Below are positions 35,493 to 45,744 of a stretch of DNA of 64,000 nt, one piece after another. Numbering within the stretch: position 1 is the stretch's first letter; every line of letters begins with the position of its first letter. A model generated the notes under the pieces. That model made no database searches. It saw nothing but the letters and a program-made list of their open reading frames with translations, and was not told where the DNA came from. Made by a program: the position numbers and the translations under genes. The stretch is from Haloarcula japonica DSM 6131 (GTDB lineage: Archaea; Halobacteriota; Halobacteria; Halobacteriales; Haloarculaceae). The DNA lies in NCBI RefSeq assembly GCF_000336635.1, contig NZ_AOLY01000009.1:144777-208776 (forward strand). The letters run 5' to 3'.

Positions 35493-36467
35493 TCAGTCGT
35501 CGCCGTCTTCGGTCGCGTTCCCGAGCACGTCGTCAGGTTCGATCCAGATGACGAACTCGTCCTCGTCGTCACGGTCGACGACGCCGTTGATGTACTCGCC
35601 GTCGACCGGGGCGGTGTTCACTTCGGATTCGGCGACGGGAACGACCTGCCGGACCTCGTCGACGATCCAGCCCATCGCGCCCTGTTCCTCGAACACGTCC
35701 GCGTCGAAGACGACGATGAGGTTCTGCGTGCCCTCGCTGTCGATGTCCATCATCGCCTTGGGGTTGAGAATCGTCGTAATCTGCCCCCTGAGGTCGACGA
35801 CGCCCTCGACGTAGTCGTCGGTGTTGGGCACGCGGGTGACCGTCTCGCGTTTGACGATTTCCTCGACGTAGTCGATGTCGAGGCAGTAGTACTCGTCGCC
35901 GAGTGCGAATTCGAGCACCCGGACCAGTTCTTCTGTCTGGGTCGTGTCGTCGTCGATAGCCGCGGCGCGAGCGCCACCCTCAGTCGTAGCGGTGTTGTCC
36001 GACGCCATCGCCTCCTCGATGAGTTCTTGGTCCGGCAACTCGACGCCGGTCGGCCCCTGCATCGGGCTGGCCGACGCCGAAAGGTCGTCCGTCGGCTGGT
36101 CAGCAACGCCAGTGTCGGTGTCGTCGGCTGCTACCTGTGCGGAGGCCTCGGCCGCTCGCTGTGCGGCAGCCATCGCGTCCGTATCGCTCTGATCGGTCGC
36201 TACGCTGTCGGAGTCAGTATCGCTACCGCCGTCATTGTCGGCCTGTTCATCGGCAGCAGCCGCGCCATCGCTGGTGGCGGCGGCTGAGCCCGTGGCGGCT
36301 GCCTCGGTTGCCGTCTCCTCGTTTTCGCCCTCGTCGTCGGGCTGCTCACCGGACCCGTCCGCGGAGGCGTTGTCTGTCTCCTCGGTATCCTCGGTAGTTT
36401 CCGCCTTGTTCCCCTCGCGCATCTGCCGGATGCGCTCCGCCCTGTCCATACGTTCGTCGTCACTCAT
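35493..36467 (-). CDS. CheW-domain protein with long acidic disordered N-terminus
   Basis: 324 aa. Residues 1-20 carry a charged helical motif (DRAERIRQMREG). About 20-175 is Asp/Glu/Ala/Ser/Thr-rich and surely disordered. About 180-305 is a CheW domain: VRVLEFALGDEYYCLDI, YVEEIVKRETVTRVPNT, YVEGVVDLRGQITTILN and the final YINGVVDRDDEDEFVIWI. CheW couples receptors to CheA. The long tether is unusual for CheW (about 150 aa normally). Co-translated with the upstream ParA/MinD gene (ATGA overlap), which suggests positioning of receptor arrays. Confidence 0.88.
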   Translation of the reverse strand: MSDDERMDRAERIRQMREGNKAETTEDTEETDNASADGSGEQPDDEGENEETATEAAATGSAAATSDGAAAADEQADNDGGSDTDSDSVATDQSDTDAMAAAQRAAEASAQVAADDTDTGVADQPTDDLSASASPMQGPTGVELPDQELIEEAMASDNTATTEGGARAAAIDDDTTQTEELVRVLEFALGDEYYCLDIDYVEEIVKRETVTRVPNTDDYVEGVVDLRGQITTILNPKAMMDIDSEGTQNLIVVFDADVFEEQGAMGWIVDEVRQVVPVAESEVNTAPVDGEYINGVVDRDDEDEFVIWIEPDDVLGNATEDGDD

Positions 36468-37369
36468 GCTGGTACCTCTGTGTCGGTAAAGCCGAACTGC
36501 TCGTCGAGTTCCGCGGCGATATCCTCGAAGACAGCCGCCATGTCACACGATTCCTCGGTTGCGAAGATAGACTGGCCAGCGCTGAACGCGCGCTGGAGCG
36601 CGACCCGCTTGCGGACCTCCCAGACGGGACTGTCCGGGAACGCCATATTGAACCATTCGAGCATCGTCTCGTCCTCGGACGTGGTCTCGACGCGGTTGGC
36701 GACGACGCCGAGCGTATTGATCGACGCGTCGGTCTGGCGCTCCATTGCGGCCATCTGGTCCATCAGCAGTTCGATGGCCCGCTCGGAGGTCGCCTCAGTC
36801 AGTGCGGGAATGAGGACGTTCTGTGCGGCGTACATACCGGTGTCAGTCAGCTTCCCGTAGAACGGCGGACAGTCGATGATAACGTAGTCGTACTCGGTAT
36901 CGAGCGTCGACAGCGCCCGGTCGAGCGTGTCGAGTGCGTGTGACCCCGTAACCATCTCCGGCGTGATGTTGATCGCGAACGAGGCCAGCGCGGCCTGATC
37001 GATATTCCCACCCTGGGTGTTGACCCGGGCGATAAGGTCGGCGATGGTCAGTTCGTGTTCGGCTTGGAGCATATCGATGCTGGAGGGGATCACGTCCATC
37101 TCCTCACCCTCGCAAATAAGTTCTCCCAGTGCCGATGGGTCGCCGGTCAGTGCGTCGAACAGCGTCGGCGGGTCGGCGTCGTACGCCTCGACGAGGCCGA
37201 CGCCTTCCGTAGCGTTGCCCTGGGGGTCGAGGTCGATAAAGAGGACGTCCCGTCCGCGGTCGTTCAGTGCACCGGCTACGTTGATAGCAACTGTCGTCTT
37301 TCCGGTCCCACCTTTCGCGTTGGTCACACAGAAGCGGGCTGGACCGGTTTCTGATTGCCGGTTCATCAT
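36464..37369 (-). CDS. ParA/MinD-family positioning ATPase
   Basis: 301 aa from the ATG at 37369 (MMNRQSETG; the adjacent ATG at 37366 is equally possible). The deviant Walker A CVTNAKGGTGKTTVAINVA, the switch region FIDLDPQGNAT and YDYVIIDCPPFYGKL are all intact, as is VIPSSIDMLQAE. Such ATPases cycle on and off a surface to position cargo. The 4-nt overlap with a CheW gene points to chemosensory arrays as cargo, as known for ParC in some bacteria and MinD homologues in Haloferax. Divergent from the FlaD-like gene by 170 bp. Confidence 0.9.
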   Translation of the reverse strand: MMNRQSETGPARFCVTNAKGGTGKTTVAINVAGALNDRGRDVLFIDLDPQGNATEGVGLVEAYDADPPTLFDALTGDPSALGELICEGEEMDVIPSSIDMLQAEHELTIADLIARVNTQGGNIDQAALASFAINITPEMVTGSHALDTLDRALSTLDTEYDYVIIDCPPFYGKLTDTGMYAAQNVLIPALTEATSERAIELLMDQMAAMERQTDASINTLGVVANRVETTSEDETMLEWFNMAFPDSPVWEVRKRVALQRAFSAGQSIFATEESCDMAAVFEDIAAELDEQFGFTDTEVPA

Positions 37370-37504
37370 CCAAGTATCCACAGGTCGACTCCGAGTCACT
37401 ATAAAAATGTGGTCCCGATTATCAACGTCGCAACTGGGGGACGGAACGCGGATGAAACAAAAACGCCCGCGAGCGTGTGCATGACGGCCGTCTGACGGTG
37501 TGCA

Positions 37505-37513
37505 AGATTTATG
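37505..37513 (+). promoter_or_regulatory. TATA-like box of the FlaD/E-domain gene
   Basis: AGATTTATG lies 27-35 bp before the ATG at 37540, in the 170-bp divergent region shared with the ParA/MinD gene. Confidence 0.45.
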
Positions 37514-37539
37514 ATTGTGTAGATTGAAGGGTCAGTATC

Positions 37540-38025
37540 ATGACCATCAACCCGCGCGACTACGACCTCGACGAGCTGCGGAAGATGGCTCGTCAGCGGG
37601 GCAACGGGATGGGCGACGAGGACGTCCCAGATCCGACGGACCTCGACATGGGGCTGGACGACTCCGAGGAAGAAGTGCTCGCGGGGAGTTCCTTTCGCTC
37701 CGGACTGTACCGCGAACTGCTGCCGTTCCTCGGTGGTGACGCCCAGGAGAAACCCTATCTCGAAACACTGCCCGAGACCTACGCCGCGGAGTTCGTTGTC
37801 TTCGAGTGGCTTGAGTTCCTACTGATGCACTCCGGGTATCAGGGGGCCGACGAAGCGCTCGATTACTACCGCTCCATCGACTGGATCACCGAGGATGTAC
37901 AGGACGACCTTTCGGACTATCTGCTTGGCATCGACGAGTCGGCGACCAACGACGACAACGAGCTGAGCGTCGACGACCACATGCTGAGTCTCGTCTACGT
38001 CGCGAAGCTCACTGCGATGACGTAA
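37540..38025 (+). CDS. Stand-alone FlaD/E (ArlD/E)-domain protein
   Basis: 161 aa. The N-terminus NPRDYDLDELRKMAR resembles haloarchaeal FlaD/FlaCE starts. The C-terminal about 95 residues form the FlaD/E domain: YLETLPETYAAEFVVFEWLEFL, GADEALDYYRSIDWI and DDHMLSLVYVAKL. In the archaellum, FlaC/D/E form the cytosolic switch that receives CheY via CheF. Here the gene is outside any archaellum cluster, next to chemotaxis and actin genes, so a dedicated accessory role is likely. Soluble, acidic. Confidence 0.78.
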   Translation: MTINPRDYDLDELRKMARQRGNGMGDEDVPDPTDLDMGLDDSEEEVLAGSSFRSGLYRELLPFLGGDAQEKPYLETLPETYAAEFVVFEWLEFLLMHSGYQGADEALDYYRSIDWITEDVQDDLSDYLLGIDESATNDDNELSVDDHMLSLVYVAKLTAMT

Positions 38026-38130
38026 CCTTCGTTCTCAGCACCAATTCTGTCCATCGAATCCCAGACATTGAGGGGGATGCAGTATCAGTCACCCGAGGGG
38101 ACAGCTATCAGTCCTGAATACTAGGGAGAG

Positions 38131-38140
38131 GATATATATC
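38131..38140 (+). promoter_or_regulatory. TATA box of the salactin-like gene
   Basis: GATATATATC lies 26-35 bp before the ATG at 38166, predicting its own leaderless promoter, separate from the FlaD-like gene. Confidence 0.6.
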
Positions 38141-38165
38141 GGGCGGTCGACAAGGACGACCGTAT

Positions 38166-39260
38166 ATGAGTGACGAGGATGCGGACGACAGCACCGGGTC
38201 CGAATCGGACGCCGGTGTGTCGTCGGACGGCGCTGCCGCTGTTCCGGTCGGGGTCAAGCTCGGGAGCACCCGGACTGTCATTGCCCTGCCGGGTGAACAC
38301 GGCACAGAGAACCGTATTATAAAGACACTGACGTGCATGGCGACGTACGAGGATGCCCTGACCGGCGAGGAGAAGGTCCTCTACGGCGAGGAAGCGGCCC
38401 GCGAGTATCCGGACCGCGTCGAGTACATGCTTCGTTCGGGGCTCCCCGAGGACGCCGACCGGGCCGAGATGACCAAGACGTTCTTCGAGGCGATCATCGA
38501 GGAACACGACATTCCGGCAAACAGCGGCGTCGTGTACGCCATCCCGACCATCGACAATCCGACCGGGCTTGAGAACCTGCAGAACGTCATCGAGAACTCC
38601 TCTATCGGGCTGGAACTCGTCGAGAGCTATCCGGAGTCGCTGTGTGGCTCCATTCCGGCCTTCGGCGACGACCTCGAAGCCATCGACGAGATATTCGTCG
38701 CAGTCAACATGGGGTCGACGAACCTCGAAGCCTCCGCATACCGACGGGGCGAGCAGCTCTCTCCGTTCACGACGGGTGCGGTAACTGGGAACGAAGTCGA
38801 CCGGATGATCGCCAACTACGTCGAAGAAGAAACGCAGGGCCGTGTCAACATCGATAATCAGACTGCCCGCGAATACAAGGAAGAACACGCCGACTTCGTC
38901 GACTTCGAGCCGTTCACGGACATCATCCAGCAGCCCGGCGGGGGCTCACACGAGTTCACCATCGAGCGCTCAGTGATGGACGCGGTCAACGAGTACCTCG
39001 ACGACGCCGTCGACGAGCTGGCGAACACGTTCCTGCCGGAGCTGGCGAACGACTACATGAAGGTGTACCAGCTAGCACTGGATCGGCCGATCGCCATCAC
39101 TGGCGGCATGGCTTGTATCCCCGGCATCGTCGACGAGTTCGAGGAACGACTCAGTGCGGAGCTGAACCGCGACATCGATGTCATCGCTGCCGACGAACCG
39201 GACATCGCCCCGACCATCGGCGCACAGCGGATCGCAGCACGTCTCGTCGAGACCAACTAG
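38166..39260 (+). CDS. Salactin-like archaeal actin homologue
   Basis: 364 aa. About 25 acidic/Ser residues precede an actin/Hsp70-fold ATPase. The phosphate-1 loop reads VGVKLGSTRTVIAL, the connect/middle part VVYAIPTIDNPTGLENLQ, phosphate-2 FVAVNMGSTNLEASAY and the adenosine loop AITGGMACIPGIVDEF. The whole resembles salactin of Halobacterium and volactin of Haloferax, polar or filament-forming actins. Both usual aspartates of the phosphate loops are replaced (Lys and Asn). It follows the FlaD-like gene by 140 bp with its own TATA box. Probably forms filaments; the role is inferred. Confidence 0.8.
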   Translation: MSDEDADDSTGSESDAGVSSDGAAAVPVGVKLGSTRTVIALPGEHGTENRIIKTLTCMATYEDALTGEEKVLYGEEAAREYPDRVEYMLRSGLPEDADRAEMTKTFFEAIIEEHDIPANSGVVYAIPTIDNPTGLENLQNVIENSSIGLELVESYPESLCGSIPAFGDDLEAIDEIFVAVNMGSTNLEASAYRRGEQLSPFTTGAVTGNEVDRMIANYVEEETQGRVNIDNQTAREYKEEHADFVDFEPFTDIIQQPGGGSHEFTIERSVMDAVNEYLDDAVDELANTFLPELANDYMKVYQLALDRPIAITGGMACIPGIVDEFEERLSAELNRDIDVIAADEPDIAPTIGAQRIAARLVETN

Positions 39261-39448
39261 GGATTCCGCCAGCAGTTCAGCCACCGTTCGATTCTGGGCT
39301 CGGACTGTGCCATTTTGTGGACGTGATCGGTCGAAAGCAGTTCGAATACGTCGGTATCAATTCCGAGGCGGGTCACGTCGGTCGGGAGAGCACCACCCTG
39401 TCGCTTCCGAGACGACCCCCCTCCGAGACGGGTCCGTGGCATATCCAC
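39257..39448 (-). CDS. Possible small protein or gene remnant
   Basis: 63-codon frame ending in a 4-nt convergent overlap with the actin gene stop, a geometry common for genuine genes in this window. The C-terminal 40 residues (from ALPTDVTRLGIDTDVF to LNCWRNP) look protein-like; the first 20 are basic and less so. No family recognised. It could be a remnant of a longer gene. Confidence 0.3.
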   Translation of the reverse strand: MDMPRTRLGGGSSRKRQGGALPTDVTRLGIDTDVFELLSTDHVHKMAQSEPRIERWLNCWRNP

Positions 39449-39653
39449 GGCTACAGGAGCCTGATACCTAAAGCCAAGTCAGACACCCGTCTGCCGGCTG
39501 ACGGACGGCACGACGAGATGCGTGGGATATCGACGGCCGTGGTCCTGACGGGGACGCGACGGTGCAATTCACTTGCGTATCGTATTAATTTACTGACTCG
39601 GTATCAGAATACATAAGTCAAACTCAAGACTTCAGGCGTATTCTGACCCGATA
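39449..39653. other. Non-coding interval before the PH-like protein gene
   Basis: Together with the doubtful small frame this makes a gap of nearly 400 bp. The last 80 bp are AT-rich and include AATACATAAG (39609-39618), a possible TATA element about 36-45 bp before the ATG. Nothing else is visible. Confidence 0.45.
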
Positions 39654-41150
39654 ATGGGAAAAATTATCAAATTAAATAATTTGGAGACAGATCCACCCGA
39701 TGTTCTCACCAGTACCGGTTCGGGCGGTCTCTTCTCGACCGGCTATCTTCGCGACGAGCCGGCGCTGGCAGCCGTCGAGGACGACGAAACCCCACAGTTT
39801 GCTCTCACCAGCCGCAAGCACGGCATCGAAATCGGTACGTCGGAGTCCGGCAAGACGGTGCGACCAGGAAGTAACTACCGTATGATCGGGATCGTGACTG
39901 ACAAGCGGTTCCTGTTGCTGGTGGGTGACGACGACGGCGACACGCGGTTCGCCATCCCACATGTCGATATCGACCGGATTTCGGGCGACCATTCGCTGGG
40001 ACACGGCCAGATCACGTTCCGGCGGTGCGGCGGGACGGAGTGGCAGGTCCACTGTGGCAAGCAGGGAATCGTCGACCTGACCGCGTATCTCTCACACGCG
40101 TCTCAGGCGTGGGTCCGTGTCGAGAATATCCTGGACGAGGTCAAGCGGATGCTCGTGACGGCGACCGAACAGCATGACCGAGAGGACCACGAGCAGGCAC
40201 TGGAGACAGTGCTGGAATCCGGGGACCGCCTCGATGCGGCCGGCGGGACGGCCACCGAGTTCGGGTCGCCCGGAGATGTGAACGCGCTGGCAGGGCGTGT
40301 TACGACGGTGCGGGAGCGCTACATTGCGACGCTCACGGAAGTCCGTCGCAGCCGCGCCCGCAGAGCAGTCGACACCGGTGAGCAACACTGGCGGAGCAAC
40401 GACTTCGAGATGGCGTACGACGCCTACGAGGCGGCGCGAGCGGAGTACGACGAGATCTTTTCGCTCCCGACGGCGGACATCCCCGAACTCGCCGACATCC
40501 GTACCGAGCGAGACCGGCTCGATACTGTTATCGAGGATCTCAAACAGTCGCCGCTGCGCACTGCGGTCGCGGCCGACAACGAGGCTGTCGCGGCGGAGGA
40601 CCCCGCTGTCGCCGCCGACCACTGGGCCAAGGCGCTCGAAGCCTATCGAGACGTCCTCGAACTCGACTGGGGTGCGGACGAGCGGCGGTTCGCCGGCGAC
40701 CCCGAAAAGGTCCGGGACCGGCTGGGGACCGTTGCGGAGAACCTCGTCGCCGCGCGGCGGACGGTCGCGACGGACGCGATGGAGGCAGGGGACTGGTACG
40801 CCGACGCCAGCCAGCCCGACGCCGCGCTAGAGAAGTACGAGACGGCACAGACGGCGTTCGAAGCTGCGCTGGCGGACGCCAGAGACTGTTATCCGGACGC
40901 CACCGACCATCTGGAAACAGAACTGGATGCCGTTGAACAGCGGCTCTCGCGGACGAAGGCCAGACTCAATGGCGACCCTGTCGACGTGGACGACCGTTTC
41001 GACGAGACTGGAATAACGCCGGATCTGGACATCACAACTGCCGACGAACGCTCGCCGTCACCGACTGACACGACCGACCTCTCGGATATCGAGACCGGTA
41101 TCGACGGCACTGATCCGAAAATCGACCCGACGGGACACGGCGGGTCGTAG
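39654..41150 (+). CDS. PH-like domain protein with helical (TPR/coiled-coil) repeats
   Basis: 498 aa. Residues about 48-135 form a bacterial-PH-like beta domain (NYRMIGIVTDKRFLLLV, FAIPHVDIDRIS, GQITFRRCGGTEWQVHC). Residues about 150-450 are helices with repeated A-x-x-x-Y patterns (ALETVLESGDRL, AYDAYEAARAEYDEIF, WAKALEAYRDVLEL, ALEKYETAQTAFEAAL) suggesting TPR-like units for vesicle, membrane or protein contact. The last 50 residues are acidic and disordered. No membrane segment. Location after the actin gene suggests a scaffold, but no direct evidence exists. Confidence 0.65.
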   Translation: MGKIIKLNNLETDPPDVLTSTGSGGLFSTGYLRDEPALAAVEDDETPQFALTSRKHGIEIGTSESGKTVRPGSNYRMIGIVTDKRFLLLVGDDDGDTRFAIPHVDIDRISGDHSLGHGQITFRRCGGTEWQVHCGKQGIVDLTAYLSHASQAWVRVENILDEVKRMLVTATEQHDREDHEQALETVLESGDRLDAAGGTATEFGSPGDVNALAGRVTTVRERYIATLTEVRRSRARRAVDTGEQHWRSNDFEMAYDAYEAARAEYDEIFSLPTADIPELADIRTERDRLDTVIEDLKQSPLRTAVAADNEAVAAEDPAVAADHWAKALEAYRDVLELDWGADERRFAGDPEKVRDRLGTVAENLVAARRTVATDAMEAGDWYADASQPDAALEKYETAQTAFEAALADARDCYPDATDHLETELDAVEQRLSRTKARLNGDPVDVDDRFDETGITPDLDITTADERSPSPTDTTDLSDIETGIDGTDPKIDPTGHGGS

Positions 41151-43846
<2,696 letters not shown>

Positions 43847-43877
43847 GCTGTTCCTCCAGCTACACAGTACTGGAAAA

Positions 43878-43893
43878 AGCCGCTTCGGCGGCT
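43878..43893 (-). terminator. Hairpin terminator after the GH68 gene
   Basis: AGCCGC-TTCG-GCGGCT is a perfect 6-bp stem with a tetraloop. On the reverse strand it lies just past the GH68 stop and is followed by a run of five T residues (43874-43878). Confidence 0.65.
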
Positions 43894-43894
43894 G

Positions 43895-45229
43895 TTACTG
43901 CGATTCAGCCTCGCTCTGTGTGTGGTAGCTGCCTGACTCGGCGTCGCGTTTCCCGCGCCGAATCAGTTCCCGGTCCGTCGGCGGCAGTTCCTCGCCGTCT
44001 AGCGGGATGTGCCAGTGCCCGAGCGTCCCGATGATGCGCGTCCGGCTGCCTTCAACATTGAGCCGGAGCGTTGGGCCCAGCGACCCGCCGAACCGGCGCA
44101 TCTGCTCGGACTCTGGCATGTGGGCGATCTCGTCCAGCGTGTCGCCGTCGAAGTCGTAGTAGTTGAAGAAGCTCTGGACCAGCACCTCGTCGCCGTGGGG
44201 AAACGCCATCCACGAGTAGGACTGGAACGGCGCGTTCTCGGGGTTTGTAGCAACGAGGCCGGACTCGTTCAGCGGGACGTACTCGCCCTGGAGGTCCTCG
44301 GCGACGAGGCCGTACAGCGCGTCGAACCCCTCCAGGCCCGGCGCGAACGTGTGGAGGTGACTGGAGATAAACAGGTAGTACAGGCCGTCTCGGTACACGA
44401 TGTGGGGCCGTTCGAGTTCCTGATTGACGCCCACGGCGTCCAGCAGCGGGTCTTCGAGGTCCCACGCCAGCGGGTCGCCCGTCGGCGAGCGAGCGACGCC
44501 CACGCTCCCGTTGAACTCTTGTAGCGCGGCGTCGCCACCGCAGGCGTCGCTGCCCTCCGGAACCGGCGTGTTCGCCTCGAACAGGAGCCAGGTCTCGCCC
44601 GTCGCGGGGTCCTCGAAGAACCACGGGTCGCGGAAGGTGTATATCATCCCGCGGGACTGGTCCTCCCGCTCGTAGCGGTCTCCGTCGGGCTGGAGCAGTT
44701 CGTGGTGGGTCCAGGGCCCCGAGAGGTCGAACCCATCGGTTGTGTCGATGCTGCCCCCGCCTGCGCCGACGATCCGCTGTGCGTAGGTCAGGTCGTCGGC
44801 CCCTTCCTCGCCGGCCGCGGTATAGAAGAGATAGACACTGCCGTCATCGTCGTGCAGTGCGGACCCGGCCCACTGGCGCTGGCCCAGCGCGTCCTCGAAC
44901 ACCGGACCGGCGTTGTTCCAGTTGCGGCCGTCGTCGGAGTAGAAGCAGCGGATGGTCGCCACGTCGTGGCGCTTACCGGGCAGCAGATCCGACGGGGCGG
45001 TCAGCGAGAAACAGACTCGGTAGCCGTCGACTGTCGCCAACGTGCCGTCGCGGTTGCGGAGGAACCAGGTGTCCCAGATGTGAACCTCCGGGATCTGATC
45101 GGTTTCCGGCGGGTAGACGATGGGGGCAACGGTGTCGTCGGTCCGCTTGATCCGGCTCGCTTGCTCGCGTGTCCACCCGGCGTGTCCCTTCGTTCCGGGA
45201 CGACTCTCGCCGAGCGCCTCGTTTGTCAT
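43895..45229 (-). CDS. GH68 levansucrase/fructosyltransferase family enzyme
   Basis: 444 aa. GH68 hallmarks are HIWDTWFLRN (nucleophile Asp), QWAGSALHDDDGSVYLFYT, IYTFRDPWFFEDP (transition-state Asp) and QELERPHIVYRDG (acid/base Glu), then FQSYSWMAFPHG. These enzymes cleave sucrose and build levan or inulin. No signal peptide is evident. With the convergent GH32 gene it forms a sucrose/fructan pair. The reverse-strand TATA (45252-45259) lies 23-30 bp before the ATG. Confidence 0.92.
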   Translation of the reverse strand: MTNEALGESRPGTKGHAGWTREQASRIKRTDDTVAPIVYPPETDQIPEVHIWDTWFLRNRDGTLATVDGYRVCFSLTAPSDLLPGKRHDVATIRCFYSDDGRNWNNAGPVFEDALGQRQWAGSALHDDDGSVYLFYTAAGEEGADDLTYAQRIVGAGGGSIDTTDGFDLSGPWTHHELLQPDGDRYEREDQSRGMIYTFRDPWFFEDPATGETWLLFEANTPVPEGSDACGGDAALQEFNGSVGVARSPTGDPLAWDLEDPLLDAVGVNQELERPHIVYRDGLYYLFISSHLHTFAPGLEGFDALYGLVAEDLQGEYVPLNESGLVATNPENAPFQSYSWMAFPHGDEVLVQSFFNYYDFDGDTLDEIAHMPESEQMRRFGGSLGPTLRLNVEGSRTRIIGTLGHWHIPLDGEELPPTDRELIRRGKRDAESGSYHTQSEAESQ

Positions 45230-45251
45230 ATCTCACGTTGGGCCGACTACG

Positions 45252-45259
45252 GGTATAAA
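45252..45259 (-). promoter_or_regulatory. TATA box of the GH68 gene
   Basis: On the reverse strand TTTATACC lies 23-30 bp upstream of the ATG at 45229, predicting a leaderless mRNA. Confidence 0.6.
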
Positions 45260-45284
45260 TGTTGCCGGCTGGGTACTACGGGTG

Positions 45285-45303
45285 TTGTATGAAAGATATA
45301 CAA
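45285..45303 (-). promoter_or_regulatory. Palindrome TTGTAT-N7-ATACAA upstream of the GH68 promoter
   Basis: Two 6-bp arms separated by GAAAGAT lie about 25-45 bp upstream of the GH68 TATA box, a position typical of activator sites. No regulator gene is adjacent. Confidence 0.4.
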
Positions 45304-45374
45304 TACGTATGTTCTTGCAACAGGGCTGGCCGAGAAAACTGATAGCTGGTCGTCAAGGGAGGCCGAGCAGCGTG

Positions 45375-45656
45375 TTACTCGCCGGAGTCCTCGCTGTGGC
45401 TGATGCCCTTGGGACCGGTGATATCGAGCGGCCGGACCCACTCGTACCAGATGAAGACGACGCCGAGGCCGTACCCCAGCGCCCAGGTAGCGCTCCCGAT
45501 CCAGGGGTAGCCGAGCGTACTGAACCCCCAGTTCGCCAGGCCCGGGATGATGATCGCTGCGACGACCGTCAGCGCCAGTACTACTGCGTCCTGGCTGTTC
45601 ACGGCCGCGTCCTCCCTGTCGCTCGCGCGTTCATACTCCTTCTTCGACGCGGACAC
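45375..45656 (-). CDS. Small two-helix membrane protein, unknown
   Basis: 93 aa. A charged N-terminus (KKEYERASDRED) is followed by hydrophobic segments at about residues 25-45 and 53-73 and a polar tail. The start is plausible but not decided. Divergent from the squalene synthase-like gene. Confidence 0.6.
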   Translation of the reverse strand: MSASKKEYERASDREDAAVNSQDAVVLALTVVAAIIIPGLANWGFSTLGYPWIGSATWALGYGLGVVFIWYEWVRPLDITGPKGISHSEDSGE

Positions 45657-45744
45657 TCCTGAGTCTGTCGAAACACCGAACCGGGACCGGCCAGGAACTG
45701 ACGCCGTAGCCGTCCCATTTTTATCATCGTATGCCCTACCCCGG

